This document shows positions 34,801 to 45,624 of a stretch of 64,000 nt of DNA, piece after piece. Position numbers and translations under genes: made by a program. The notes under the pieces are model-generated. The model was not told the DNA's origin. It did no database searches and saw only the letters and a program-made list of their open reading frames with translations. Position 1 is the first letter of the stretch, and every line of letters starts with the position of its first letter. Source of the stretch: Clytia hemisphaerica (Eukaryota > Cnidaria > Hydrozoa > Leptothecata > Clytiidae); assembly GCA_902728285.1 (NCBI GenBank), contig CACVBU010001363.1:62001-126000 (forward strand), in the 5' to 3' direction.

Positions 34801-36227
34801 TTTTGAATGGCGATGAAAAGTGGTGCTGCTTTCTACTCTCGCCACAACTTTTGATTTTGAATATATGAAAGGAAAATAAATCAAATTAAAATCCAATTTT
34901 TTTCTCGTTAAACAAATTTATTGGAGCGAAAGATTGTGCGTGTAAACAATAAATAAGCCGTGTTCGTGTTTGATGGTTCGAAGAATTCGCAATGTGAGTA
35001 ACTGTTCGAAATCGCTGTTCGAATTTTCTTTGCAATGCTGAGGTTTTACACTCTCTATTTAGGTTGTTTTGACCAAAAAATTGTACATCGAGGTTCTCAC
35101 TCGAAGATTTAACAGTGTCTTGAATCTGGTTTATCGTGTAAAAGGATGCACACTCAATTTGAAATCTAGCGTAGAAAGGGTTCGATTCTTCTTTGGAAAA
35201 CTCACTTGCTTCTGATTGGCTGAGAGAAACAAAAAGAGGATCGTGTTTGTTTACAAGAAGTCGACCATTCACGCATGGTTAATTAAATGCACTCGAAACG
35301 CATGAACGGTCGTTTCTTTGAACACCTCTCATTGGTTCAAACTGTAAACAAAAATCATTGGAACATTCGAATTAATTATAATTCCAATGGGAATTCATTC
35401 TTATGTTTACGGTTTTGGCCGGTTTCATTCGGAAGAACAGGTTTCTTAATTAGGTTTTCTTTAGGTTTAATTTATCTAACAAGTCTTCTTTTATCATTTC
35501 TCAATTAGGTTCCCCCATTTCTGAAACGTTTTAAAACCCTTCTTGATTCTGTTTCTTCAAATTTAAACTGCCCAATCCTTGCACAAAGAGAGAATGTTAC
35601 AATTCGATTAATACTACACTACACCACTGCAAATACCTACCCTCAATGAGTAGTTTCTGATGGAATATTTGCTTGCGTGGTGTAAGTTTTGGTTAGAGAG
35701 ACTCCAGACTACCTGGACTTGGAAAAGATATTCTTGCTAATTGTCAGCATAATAAACACACCCCCTGACACCAGTGATAAATGGGGCCTGATTTTAGGGT
35801 CAGTTCCCTGATTTCGAATGTGGTCACCGGAAATGAATAATATAATAATAGAACGTTAAGCACATTTAGGTTACAAAAATTGGCCCTCAAGTTCAACAAA
35901 TCTGCTCTAATTTTAATTTGGAAGCAAAAGAATTGCTGTAATTGCGAAAGTTTCTTATGAATTCAGATGATTTTAAGCAACTTTAGGAAACTTCTTCAAT
36001 TCTAGAACTAGTCGTGTTCCTACGTTTTTTAAATTTCGGCCTACCTGTTCTTATAAACTGACTTCTAATACAAGAACATATAAAATGTTTCACAACTAAC
36101 AAAAGAAAACTTCAATTTTGACTTATATCAAAAGGATATAAACGCACCAAGTAATTTTCAAATGAGGATTTAAATATTTTTCGGTTAAAAAAGACAAATT
36201 ACAGTTGGTTAAAAAATTACAAAAAAT
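34801..36227. other. No confident gene
   Basis: Contains the inferred 5' UTR exon and promoter of the Myb-like gene at its left end. Opposed frames at 34886-35272 (minus) and 35287-35508 (plus) do not resemble known proteins. The remainder is AT-rich. Confidence 0.35.
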
Positions 36228-37561
36228 TTAATGTTTCTTTGGTGGGAAAACGCAGACTTTGACTTTGTTGTCAAAGATCAATCCATGTGGACATTTTCTG
36301 CAGAATGGTTTTCCAGCAACACATTGAACGTAATAAGTTGGTTTGTGTGGGTATCGGAAGACAACGTAGTCACTGTGTGGGTAATCAGCGCATAAAGATT
36401 TTGGGCCTGAAATAGAAAAAATTGATATAATTTTCTTTAGTGAAAGCTATCTTGCAAAAAGACTAGCTGATCGTAATAAAAACTGCTAGAGCAGTATTAT
36501 CCGGGAGAGCCAGTGCGGACAAAAAAGGTTAAAGTTTTCCCTAACAAAGCAAGCAAAGATGTCAGCAACTTTTTCTGTATTATCACTGGCAGAGTTTTGA
36601 CCTTTTAATGGTCTGATTTTAGCTGTTTGAACTTTCTAAGAAAAAATTTCGGTTGCTAGGAAATTCAACGCTTCTTACAGTCATCTTTCTTGTGTGGTTT
36701 GTGTGGGTGTGGTTTGCAGTGATGACCTTTACATGCTGGCTTTACAGTACGTCGAATGCAAACATTGAATTTCTCGTTAAACTCATGGTGAGCAGGGCAT
36801 CGTTGGCAAACTGGTTTTCCATTGCTGCATTGGACGAAAACATCAGGTTGGTGTTTGCTCAATCCAAAGATGGCTCCATTTTCTTTATGGTCACACAAAC
36901 TATGTGCACCTAAAACAAGAGTTAGAAATTAATAAAGTTAATAAAATTAGCATATATATTTAGGTTATGAACAAGAATCGGAGTCTAAAATCTGAATGTC
37001 TTGCCTTTTCAAACAAATTTAAAAATGAATTTAGAATTTAGATACTTAAAAAAAATACTTACATGGGCTGTATAAGTGACTTGCGCTGGCAACTAAAATG
37101 GAATGAACGTAAATTCCATTAAAGTGAAAATATAAAAATATAACAATCTTCGGCAAAATTTGAGGAAAGACCACCCTAGAATCCACAAAAATATCAGATT
37201 AAAGTCGAAAATTAATCGCACCAGTAAACTAAAATTGTTATACTCTGGTTTCTAACAAAGAGCTGTAACACCCCGGGGGGGGGGGGGGGGGGTAATCGGA
37301 CAAAATGGGTTACGTGGATACACCGCTGGCCAGGGTACCTTTTTTAACCTCCAAGAGTCCCAGGTAGTGTCACAAAAACACCAAAATAAAAAAATCAGTA
37401 CCTTGTATGGTGCCCTTTTTGGGAAATTTTGGGAGAAAGTAGAAAATTTGAGGACATTTTGGAATTTCAGTCCCATTCAGGGTCATTTTTTTTCGCAAAA
37501 AGCTCAAAATCAAACAAATAAACTTACCAGCGATGATGGCGATCAAGATGATGGTCTTCAT
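36228..37561 (-). CDS. Secreted two-domain CBM14-like Cys-rich protein, copy A
   Basis: Four exons on the minus strand: 37561-37528, 37092-37063, 36909-36679 and 36406-36228, giving 157 residues with all phases consistent. Exon 1 encodes the hydrophobic signal peptide MKTIILIAIIA. Exons 3 and 4 each encode one peritrophin-A/CBM14-type unit. The first runs from CDHKENGAIFG to FNEKFNVC, with QCSNGKPVCQRC in the middle. The second has VQCVAGKPFCRKC then CPHGLIFDNKVKVC, the family's C-P-x-G-L-x-F-D pattern. A His/Lys-rich linker (HKPHKKDDC) joins them. Such proteins bind chitin or act as extracellular matrix or cuticle components; the role here is inferred. Exon 2 is 12 nt shorter than in copy B. 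If intron 3 is retained, the frame ends in DDCKKR and a stop. Divergently paired with copy B. Confidence 0.85.
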
Positions 37562-37632
37562 TTTTGTTTTTTGTTGAGATCTTCTTAAACTCGATTGGAA
37601 GTTGAAGATGATTTGAAATGAAAAACCCTCCT

Positions 37633-37641
37633 CTATTTATA
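37633..37641 (-). promoter_or_regulatory. TATA box of copy A
   Basis: TATAAATAG on the minus strand, about 75 bp upstream of the start codon, inside a block of roughly 100 bp that is nearly identical in front of copy B (ggaaactggttcggta just upstream, gaggagggtttttcatttc just downstream). Confidence 0.65.
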
Positions 37642-37675
37642 CCGAACCAGTTTCCGGTGGAAAAATTTCAACGAT

Positions 37676-40379
37676 ATTAAAAGATCATCCAGCAAAATTA
37701 GTGAGATAAAACGCTAATGAGCCTGAAATAATCTCTTAATATTAGAAAGTTTAGAAGAGCAATTACAATACAATACCAACCGGTTTAATTGGTTTTTGTA
37801 CAGGAAAATTCGAAAAAAGTAAACAATGTATTTAATGCAATGACTGTTACATAAGAAAGAACTTTTTGCCCATTAAAGTTTACAGGCCCTTTAGTAGAGT
37901 GCATTTTGTAAACTCGCTCGACTGTTTTATTAGAAGCACTTGTTATACATTTCTGGAAAGCTAAGGGGTAGGGGAATCGAAATTACTATGTTTCCAATTT
38001 TTTTTCGGACACTTTGGTGTGATTTTCGGACAAATATGACGGTCTCAGGCGAAAATCATAGGTTTAAAAATTAATGAAAATTTTAGCTCGAGAAAACGGA
38101 GACCTGTTGTATATTTTTGGAAAGCTCTCAAAAAATTAGGATTAGAGATATATCGCAAGTATAGGTGATTTCAGTGCCTAACTCGAGATATTGAGCTTCA
38201 AAAAGCGCAACAACTGGACAAAATAGCTGTTTCTGGCTGAAAAACACGGTTTTCAAGGGTTAATATCTCGAGTTAGATACAGAAAAAAAGTTTTCAGAGC
38301 CCTTTTTCGCTTCTTATACGCATCAAGGAAAAGAAAGTTTCTTAATAAACATTGAGCTTCATGTATGAAATAAAGGGTCCAAACGATTTGAATTCGAAAT
38401 TTTCTTCAACCGAGGGGGGGGGGTGAATGAAAAAGTACGTACTTACCAGTGGGTGGTATAGCCATTTGCGTACGCTTGCGTACAGGGGGGGAGGGGGTAC
38501 TCGATTTTCGACATTTTAGTGCGTACGTACTATGTGGACGGCCCCTAACGAAACATGGGGTTGGCGAACGGGTAAAAGATGGATCACTTTAAGGACCTGA
38601 CTTGATTAGAAGGTTATTTTACTGGAAAAATAAAATCCCTTCAAACAGACGAAGAATTTCTGTGACCTTTTCTTTCGTTCAAAACTTTCAAACTTTCAAG
38701 GCCCTAAGACACTACGAAAGCTTAGGGAAATTCCCCATTCTCTGAGTTCTTATGGGCTCTGACAATAGTGAATTTTTCATAATTGTCGTGTATAAAATGT
38801 GTTTTTCTGACTGATGCAACCAACAAAACTATGGCATGTTATACTTTTTCTGTTAGGCCAACTATTCCTGAATCTGAAAATTGAAAAATTGCATTGAAAA
38901 ATTTGATGAAGGAGAAAATGAAGACATTTGCGAAGACAAGTATTCTAACTTTGGGGACCTTATTTTCGGCGAAGAAAAAACATTTTGAAAAAATTTTTGC
39001 ACTAGATGGTGTAAATTTAACCAAACTAGAAATATATTTTCGGAAATTTTCTGTAAAACCTTCTTTGTCTCAAAATCTTGAAAATAGTGCTTTTTGACCA
39101 ATTTTTCATCCCAACTTTTCATAAAAAAACAGCCATAACTTCTGATGCATTAATTTAGAAAATTTGTCCAAAAAAATTAAAAAAAGTTCAATTCTTTGCG
39201 GACAGTTTGAAAAAACTTTGAAACAAAAAGGTTAATTACCCATTAAAGCTTAGCACTTTTTATAAAAGAAAGTGATGCAGCATGTTATTAACGTCTTTTT
39301 AAAGTTCATAGCGTCATTTTTGCAATTAAATGCTTAATTACTCTTAAGGGATTTCATTAAAAAGCAATTAATAAAGGCAATTCTTTGTTCAAAGTGTTAA
39401 AGAACGTAAAACATAACTTTTATGTTCAAATACTAAAATCAATTTTTCGACTATGGTCAGAGCCCTTAAGTAAAATTTTACGTACATATGAAAAAAGCTT
39501 AAAAGATGAAAAATTTGCAAAAGTTTTGAATTATACGATTCCTGATTTTAGAGGAGGGATCTTTGGATTTACTTTTTTTTAGTACGGTAATAGTGGTATA
39601 TATGACGAAGCTCGATAGCCAAAATAATTTTCTATCCAATGAAGTAAGATAAAGAGAATTTAAGACTACAAATAGCAGTACACCCTGTTAACAAATTCCA
39701 AAATTTTAAATCTTATCAGCCATTTAACTTCACCCGATTCATTCATCGGCTTGACCCAACACCAGCAACATAGACTCTACCAACAAACAGACTGACCATC
39801 AAATCGGCACAATCCCAAAAGACTCAACTCTTCACGAAACAGGGGTCTAACTTAAAGAAAGGTCAGTTAAACAAATCTGGCAAGATAACAGATATTCATA
39901 TGACACTCACAAGATCAATGCTAGAAAGATGCCTCAGAGCCGACCTCCTGCTTATTATAAATATAGAGTCAAGTTGTTGGCATCAAGCAATAAGATTTAA
40001 ATCGTTGGTGCACTAGATTAACATTGAACAATTGCACCGTGTGTAAAGATAGACCCAACGAAATGCTTTCCTGCAAATAACTACACGCCGCCAACACACC
40101 CAGCTAAATGCAAAATTTGCAGAGATTAAAAAGATTTTAAGGGCTTTAGATAATTCGTAAAAAACCCAGGATAATGATAGTTAATTCCTCGATGGTTTAT
40201 TCAACGGAAATCCGATTAATGTAGAATGAAAACTAGAGTGACTTAACTTTTAATTATATCGGTGAAAATTATATTGCAAGCTATTTGAAGTTTAATTAGT
40301 CTATGTAACAAACAATTTGATTTTATCAGAAAATTTGCTGGCACATACAGTGACCATTTTTTAATCCCAACACATTTTC
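37676..40379. other. Spacer between the divergent duplicate genes
   Basis: 2.7 kb without a gene. It includes G-runs at about 38405 and 38487 linked to 'gtacgtac' motifs, perhaps remains of a GC-tipped repeat, and 'cccattaaag' at both 37870 and 39238. The many short frames at 38840-39580 are low-complexity Lys/Phe-rich and look non-coding. Confidence 0.4.
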
Positions 40380-40397
40380 CACCGGAAACTGGTTCGG

Positions 40398-40406
40398 TAT
40401 AGATAG
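40398..40406 (+). promoter_or_regulatory. TATA-like box of copy B
   Basis: TATAGATAG, one base changed from the TATAAATAG of copy A at the same distance (about 75-80 bp) from the start codon and in the same conserved context. Confidence 0.55.
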
Positions 40407-40479
40407 AGGAGGGTTTTTCATTTCAAATCATCACTTCAAATTCCAATCGAGTTTAAGAAGATCTCAACAAAAAACAAAA

Positions 40480-41589
40480 ATGAAGACCATCATTTTGATC
40501 GCCATCATCGCTGGTAAGTTTATTTGTTTGAATCCCCCCAAGCTTAGTACAACTCTTCAATTTTCAAAACACAAGGGACAATGAAAAAGACGCACGGTTT
40601 CTACTTCAAAGATTGCTAACCTATATTCCATCCCATCACTTTAATGAAATTTCTTTTCTTCTCATTTTTAGTTGCCAGCGCAAGCCGAGGCGCAAGCCGC
40701 TTCTACAGCCCATGTAAGTAATTTATTTTCCAAATTGTAAATATTTTAAATTTTGATATACTATTTTTTTTACCAGTGAAGACGCTAATAATTTATAAAA
40801 GACATCTCTCTCACAGTCCCGGTGGAAGTTTTTCCCTAACTGAAAACAAATTGGCATGAAATGAAAGTCAATTTCCCAATGGGGCTAAATTGTAGGTTAT
40901 TTTTTCCACCGGTGACGAAATTGGGTTTGTGGTAAAGGGGGTGTTGTGTTCATATAAAAAATGCCATTTCTAATTCTCAATTTTAGGTGCACATAGTTTG
41001 TGTGACCATAAAGAAAATGGAGCCATCTTTGGATTGAGCAAACACCAACCTGATGTTTTCGTCCAATGCAGCAATGGAAAACCAATTTGCCAACGATGCC
41101 CAGCTCACCAAGAATTCAACGAAAAATTCAACGTTTGCATTCGACGTACAGTGAAGCCAGCATGTAAAGGTCATCACTGCAAACCACACCCACACAAACC
41201 ACACAAGAAAGATGACTGTAAGAAGCGTTGAACTTTTTAGCAACCCAAATATTCGCTCTAAGAAATTGGAAAAAGCAATTCTCTGAAACTAGCATCTTTC
41301 TGAAAAGGACTCCATTTTAGATTTTCATAGTTTTACACCCATTCAAGAAAACTATCTGCAATGAAGTAATCTTCTTCGAAAATGATTATTTTACTTACCT
41401 TCTCTTTCAGGCCCAAAATCCTTATGTGCTGATTACCCACACAGTGACTACGTTGTCTTCCGATACCCACACAAACCAACTTATTACGTTCAATGTGTTG
41501 CTGGAAAACCATTCTGCAGAAAATGTCCACATGGATTGATCTTTGACAACAAAGTCAAAGTCTGCGTTTTCCCATCAAAGAAACACTAA
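40480..41589 (+). CDS. Secreted two-domain CBM14-like Cys-rich protein, copy B
   Basis: Four exons: 40480-40513, 40672-40713, 40987-41217 and 41411-41589, giving 161 residues. Signal peptide MKTIILIAIIAV in exons 1-2, then a short Arg/Ser stretch (SRGASRFYSP) four residues longer than in copy A. Exon 3 carries the first Cys-rich unit, from LCDHKENGAIFG through QCSNGKPICQRC to FNVC. Exon 4 carries the second unit, ending VKVCVFPSKKH. The exon 3/4 junction splits a Cys codon (T|GC), so splicing turns DDCKKR-stop into DDCPKSLCADY. Exon lengths 34, 231 and 179 are identical to copy A and protein differences are few, so the duplication is recent or under strong constraint. Likely an extracellular chitin-binding or matrix protein, by family; not proven. 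Confidence 0.87.
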
Positions 41590-42247
41590 ATATTTTTTTA
41601 TCTGTTTTTATTTTTAACTATGCGAAATTTATAATTGCAAAAAGTTTTTTTGTCTTTTTTAACCTAAGAATTATGAAACCCTCACAACAAAAGTTCTGGT
41701 TCTTATTAACAAGTCTCGAAAATAAGATACCCCAAACTCGATCTCTTAGCTACAATAAAACTATACATCCAATCTTTTATTACTTTTTCTTCAGATTATT
41801 GAAGGGAAAAGCATCATGCAGAAAAAAGCGTGATGTCTTCTTGCCTTGCTAATCTGTACAAATTAAAAAAATCCAAACCTCGATATCAAGACCTTCCCAT
41901 TTATCAATTTTTTAAAACATTTTTAATCGTGAAAATAAAAGTTCCTTATTTTGCTTTAAATAGCCAAGTTTTACTTTAAAATTACCTTATTTAGGGGTAT
42001 TCAGAAGTAAAGTTTCCTACCCCAGGGCCCCGTTTATTTTGACTCACCGTTTATTACGCACATGGAAGTTTTTTGTGTTTCGTAGCCCACTCTAGTTTAC
42101 CGCACAACTGAAATATCAAAAAGTACTTTCTTACATGTCGTCAACGAGTATTTGAACTAAAAAGGTTCATAAATTACAATAAAAAATATCTAGTAAAGAA
42201 GCTGGACCAATCGGGAAGAAAATAAATATTTCCTACTTTATTGTTTA
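41590..42247. other. Intergenic, no gene seen
   Basis: AT-rich sequence holding the 3' ends of two convergent genes. No further structure seen. Confidence 0.4.
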
Positions 42248-44697
42248 TTATGGTTTCTCCAACTTCTTTAAAGTCAATTTCAAGCATCTCAAAATATGGA
42301 TTAATTTTCGGGTCATTGCAAGTCCTTCGCTATGAATCAGTTCGTGTTTCACGTCGTAAATATGAGCTTTTAATTGACCCTTGTCGCGTGATTGTAGCCG
42401 TATTTTCCCTCGCATTCGAATAGAAGTTTTTAAGAACTCACTGTTCAAAGAAGGCCTTACATTTCTGACCATCTTTCCACAAAAAGGACAAGGCTTCTTT
42501 CCAGGTTGTTTTCTCGACCAATACGTCATTTTTGGAGAATTTTCTAGATTTATATCATTTGCTTCTGAGTTGATAATTATATCATTATTCTTATCGGTTA
42601 CTGAGTCTACAATTACGCCATCCTTTGATTCAGTCATTACGTCAGCAATGGTAGGTATTTCCATTTCGATCGTTTCGCACAGTTCAACAGTATTTACGTC
42701 ATTTTTCGAATGATCGATTACGTCATCAATCATCGTACCTTCACTTTTAGAATCGATAATTTCAACTTCGTTCATCGCAGATTCGGTTATTTCTTCTTCG
42801 GTTGATTTATTCATCGTCTCATTATCCGATGATTCAATTGTTCTATCATTTTCCAATATGACGTCATTTCTCTCACTAACAGTTACGTCATCTTTCATTT
42901 CGATTACGTCACCATCTGTATATTCTGTTGATGCATTCTCTCCAGTTTCGTTACTATCCAAAGTCTTTGGATCAGTCATCTCTTCTTCTGTGGCCAAAAC
43001 ATTCGATGATTCTACTTGACAATCCGTCTCGATGTCCCTAGGTGTTTCAGTCTCGATGTCCCTAGATTTTTCAGTCTCGATGTCCCTAGATGTTTCAGTC
43101 TCGGTGTCCCTAGATGTTTCAGTCTCGATGTCCCTAGAGGTTTCAGTCTCGATGTCCCTAGATGTTTCAGTCTCGATGTCCCTAGATGTTTTTGGTTGTT
43201 TTGAAAGTATCTCAAGCTGAAATGATTGCTCCTGTTCAGTGACAGATTCTTCGTTTCCCTGTTCACTAGTATATGAGTGAGTAGGATTTATTTCTTCATC
43301 TTGGTTAGAGACCTCGTTAGATTCTTCATCAAATTTTCGATCAGAAGATATGGAGACTTTGTCTTCGTGTTTTGGTTCTGTTTGCTTCTTTTCTGCTTCG
43401 TCGTCATCATTATCGTTCCCTTGACGACGTATTTTCGAAAGCGTGGAGGGCGATAATGGTGCTAAAGAAAGAAACCATTTTTTTTAATTGATCCTGTGGG
43501 ATACCTTAAAGGAACAATTTTGCCAGGAATCTAATTCGGCGGATGAAGGAAAGTATTGGTCAAAATAATGACACAATTACAGTTTTGACAAAACCATTTG
43601 AATGTTGAAATTCTCCTTAATGAAACACTGTTTTTTATATTTTTGTTCACCTACCTCCTAGATCGACATCCTTTGTATCATCATCATGCATTTCCGAATC
43701 ATCTTTCACGGTTTCGTCACGTGGGCCGCGAAGTTTTGCAAGCGTACTTGGTGAAAGAGGCGCTATAACGAGTGAGAAGGAGCTTAAGGTTAATGCGATA
43801 GATGATGTAACACATGTATCATTAGAACCAAACCACTTTCCTGACTTCGACCTCCTTAAATACTCTGGAAGCATAAATGGAATTACCAAAAATCTTTATT
43901 GGTTATTTTTCAGCTGGAACAAAAAAGGTGAAATCCTGAAAAGGCGCAGGTATCAAGAAGAAGTTCTATACTTCTTCATACCTCCTAGATCCGTTTCACC
44001 GTTTATATGTTTCACGTCCAATTGAGCGACTTGACGGGGTTCCGATAATGAAGAAAGAGGAGCCGCAATAAATGTGAAAGATTTATAGTGGATGTCTAAA
44101 AAACCAGTCAATCAATAAATTCAAAAAGGCATTATTGGATTTGAAACTTTTGAAAAAACCTCGTAGCTCCTCGTCAGAATTCTATTTAAATGTTGGTTTC
44201 CGCCTCTCAATAATGGTTTGAGTTTAAAGCATTGTGCACTCTTCAGCAGTCTGCAGCAAACGGAGATGAAATAAAGGAGCAAAGTGTTCCGGCGGATACT
44301 AGGGTATACCAAAAGGGATGTGCTATTGAGGTTTGAAGAATAGAGCCCTACACGGTAATGGATATCCCTAAAAAAGAAACTAGGCTCTAAAAAAATAATG
44401 GGAATCCAAAAAGGTGAAAAAGTAAATCTTTTTACCCAAACAGCTCCGAGGCCAGGCTAAGTGTGATTGTGTTTGAAAATATCTTGCTTTTCGTGGGTTG
44501 GGTCATTTTTCCAGGTCCTACCGGGCTTGTAATGGAAGGGAGTTTTTTAATTTAGCTGGTAGACAGTTGATTTGACAATCAATTGAGGTAAAATAGATTC
44601 AAACCTCCAATATCCATGGCATCTTTAGAAGGTGGTGCACATGGAGAAAGTGAATTGTTGGACGAAAGTTGATTGACACTTGCCGTCGATGAAAAAA
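42248..44697 (-). CDS. Low-complexity acidic protein, C-terminal exons; possibly the end of the NEPRO gene
   Basis: Three exons with matching phase on the minus strand: 44697-44605, 43762-43655 and 43461-42248. Each internal exon starts with 2 nt and ends with 1 nt of a split codon. Two begin with the related words APLSPSTLAKLR and APLSPSTLSKIR and the internal ones end in DLG or DIG, so they look duplicated. The large last exon reads seven TSRDIETE repeats, then an Asp/Glu/Ile-rich stretch, then a basic tail with CPFCGKMVRNVRP, a single C-x2-C pair. A fourth exon-like piece at 44065-43982 (SSLSEPRQVAQ to DLG) has the right phase but a TG instead of AG acceptor. The upstream exon must end in phase 1; a candidate is 45018-44943. 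The exons follow the NEPRO homologue on the same strand with no clear start codon of their own, so they may be its C-terminus. I do not recognise the domain. Confidence 0.5.
43026..43193. repeat. Seven 24-bp tandem repeats, coding in frame
   Basis: Unit gtctcgatgtccctagatg plus tttca on the plus strand, seven copies with a few substitutions and no length change. On the minus strand it encodes TSRDIETE seven times within the large acidic exon. Other frames are also open (plus-strand SVSMSLDV and minus-strand KHLGTSRL), which is a by-product of the 24-nt periodicity. Confidence 0.85.
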
Positions 44698-45624
44698 CTA
44701 GTGAAGAGAAATTATGGTAAACAATTTTTTCTTACTCTTTCAAGATCTTCATAGAAAAACATTTTGAAGGATTTAAGTTTGTTAAATAAAAAAGCCAACA
44801 CTTAACGTGGGTTCTACGTTCTTCTCGGGAGATTACAGCATTAGATCCAAATTTAAAATGACGGATGTCAAAAATCTGGGCAAAATACGCGTGGTTTCAT
44901 CATTTCAAAAAAGAATAATTGAACATGAAAAAAGTATGATACCTTCTTTCCCTGCTGCATTCAAAAAACTGCAGTTACTAAAAAATACAAAAAAATAAGA
45001 TGCAAGGTTTAGTCGCAGCTAAAGGTTTTAGTTATAGCTACAAATTCTTAGCAACACAGAAAGGTCGAATTACAGTTCTAATGTTACGGTATATCTTAAA
45101 ATGGTTAGCCTGGAGCCCTTCCCAATTTGAAGCTGATTCCCATCATCCCTGTTATTCGAACCTACCCACCTCGTCATTCTATTGAACAAATTCTTTCCGA
45201 AATTTACGAGATCCATTTTTCGCTTCGTAATAAACTCTGTATACTCCTACGGTCAAACCTTTCTTATCAGTTTTCTGAGCGTATTAAAATAAATTTTACC
45301 TCATTTTGAAATTCTCAAAGTTATGTCCTATCCAAGTTCTTAAAGAGTCAGGCCAAACACCCTGATCAAAAGAATGATAAAAAATTCCATATCAAAGCAA
45401 TTTATTGTTTTGCAAAATCACGTGCATATAGTTATTTAAACTTACATAACTATTCATAACTATGAATTTTCATACGAGGTCAATGATATTTATATGTTTG
45501 TAAGAAGGAAATGTTATAAAAACATCAAGTTTTAATCTCAATTATCATAAAATATAAAAAACCAAGACAGCCCGTTATATAAGAGTGGCTAATGCGTCTA
45601 AGAGATAAAATCTTTTTTCTATAC

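Noticed and set aside
34886-35508. Opposed frames of 128 and 73 residues
   Set aside because: No recognisable domain, no splice context, composition not coding-like; lies in a promoter region.
38839-39582. Several Lys/Phe-rich frames between the CBM14-like duplicates
   Set aside because: Low-complexity AT-rich DNA open on both strands; no start context or homology.
43012-43266. Minus-strand frame reading KHLGTSRL repeats, and plus-strand SVSMSLDV frames
   Set aside because: Shadow frames created by the 24-bp periodicity; the TSRDIETE frame is the one continuous with the long exon.
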